Position numbers and translations under genes: made by a program. Shown piece by piece: positions 5,747-6,293 of a DNA stretch of 6,293 bases. Below the pieces are notes generated by a model that ran no database searches, had not been told where the DNA came from, and saw only the letters and a program-made list of their open reading frames with translations. Numbering within the stretch: the stretch's first letter is position 1; each line of letters begins with the position of its first letter. The DNA is from Alphaproteobacteria bacterium (lineage in GTDB: Bacteria; Pseudomonadota; Alphaproteobacteria; Micropepsales; Micropepsaceae). The stretch lies in assembly GCA_003246795.1 (NCBI GenBank), contig QKCS01000251.1:1-6293 (forward strand), read 5' to 3'.

Positions 5747-6293
5747 TGCCGCTGAGGTGGCTGTCGACCCACGCCGCCAACTTCTTTGCCGTCGGCGACG
5801 GGTTGGTGCTCTCCCAATCGCCTTTCTGGTCGAGCATCACCTGTGCGTAGGCGCGCTTCTGCGGATTGTAGAGGAGGCAGTAGAGCGTGTTGGAGCCCAT
5901 ATCCGCGCCGACGTTCTGGCGCGGCGTCGGCGCCGCCTTCGCCGCCTCGGCGATCAGAGGCAGATGACTTTCGATTTCGTCGACCGGAACCCTCGCGCCC
6001 GACACCGTCGCGCCGTTGTAGCGAAGCTTCAGCTCGTCTTCGCTCATGTTTTGCATGTCCTTCGGACTCCACGGGTTCACGAAGGACTTGGGATCGCTCT
6101 TGAAGCCATAGCGCCAGATTCGGCCTACCGTATCGATCACGGCGCCGCGGCGCTGATAGCCCCAAGCGTGGTTCACGTATTCCCGCCCGCAAAGCCAGGT
6201 TTGCCCGGTTGCGATTTGGATGGCGGTGTCGGCCGAGGGCGTCCTAGGCCTTGACGCGCCGTCTTCGCACGCGGCGAGCGTTGCGGTCGCAGC
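5739..6293 (-). CDS. Unrecognised lipoprotein, 5' end cut off by the window edge
   Basis: I do not recognise the family. The frame is open from its TAG stop (5739-5741) to the right edge, giving 184 visible codons. The first visible residues read AATATLAAC, and the L-A-A-C is a good lipobox: signal peptidase II would cleave before the Cys at 6267-6269 and leave a 176-residue lipid-anchored protein. The residue after Cys is Glu, not the Asp that favours inner-membrane retention in E. coli, so the outer membrane is plausible. A linker rich in Pro, Ser and Thr follows, then WLCGREYVNHAWGYQ, RIWRYGF, NTLYCLLYN and QKGDWEST. Mature cysteines C27 and C131 could form a disulfide. A GTG at 6174-6176 could be taken for a start but would drop the lipobox. 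There is no internal stop or frameshift. The gene converges on tgt and is not in its operon. Confidence 0.8.
   Translation of the reverse strand, partial: AATATLAACEDGASRPRTPSADTAIQIATGQTWLCGREYVNHAWGYQRRGAVIDTVGRIWRYGFKSDPKSFVNPWSPKDMQNMSEDELKLRYNGATVSGARVPVDEIESHLPLIAEAAKAAPTPRQNVGADMGSNTLYCLLYNPQKRAYAQVMLDQKGDWESTNPSPTAKKLAAWVDSHLSGIN
6267..6290 (-). other. Lipobox of the partial lipoprotein
   Basis: Read on the minus strand, these codons give ATATLAAC, with L-A-A-C fitting the lipobox pattern [LVI][ASTVI][GAS]C. The positively charged N-region and most of the hydrophobic core would lie beyond the window edge, so the signal peptide is supported by its C-terminal end only. Confidence 0.7.

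Noticed and set aside
5718..6254. Plus-strand open frame of 178 codons opposite the lipoprotein gene
   Set aside because: Its translation is Arg/Val/Leu-rich without motifs. The minus-strand frame has a lipobox, balanced composition and an uninterrupted reading to the edge, so it is the better gene.

Overview
The window looks like a chromosomal housekeeping locus from a GC-rich alphaproteobacterium. Three things support this: strong G/C preference at third codon positions, an alphaproteobacterial-style GyrA with an acidic insert in its C-terminal domain, and the gene order gyrA–coaD–queA–tgt, which recalls the Rhizobiales arrangement. I cannot name the genus from the sequence.

Layout. Positions 1–128 are a non-coding leader with short inverted repeats, including a perfect TTTCAAA-C-TTTGAAA palindrome just before gyrA. 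gyrA (DNA gyrase subunit A, TTG start) is followed by a 96-base gap. Then come three tightly packed genes: coaD (phosphopantetheine adenylyltransferase), queA starting on a TTG that directly abuts the coaD stop, and tgt overlapping the queA stop by 4 bases (ATGA). On the opposite strand, a convergent gene for an unrecognised lipoprotein runs off the right edge. Its stop codon lies inside the end of tgt, so the two genes overlap by 8 bases. Reading its frame to the window edge shows a lipobox (LAAC), so the apparent GTG start at 6176 is internal.

How the genes work together. QueA and Tgt are two steps of queuosine tRNA modification. Tgt puts preQ1 into the wobble position of GUN-anticodon tRNAs, and QueA turns it into epoxyqueuosine. 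CoaD makes dephospho-CoA, and GyrA is the DNA-cutting subunit of gyrase. The link between gyrA/coaD and queA/tgt is probably co-transcription rather than shared function.

I see no phage, transposon, CRISPR, tRNA or rRNA, and no convincing undescribed system. The points most worth a second look are the gyrA-proximal palindrome, the glutamine at the quinolone-determining position of GyrA, the mis-startable lipoprotein and its tail-to-tail overlap with tgt.
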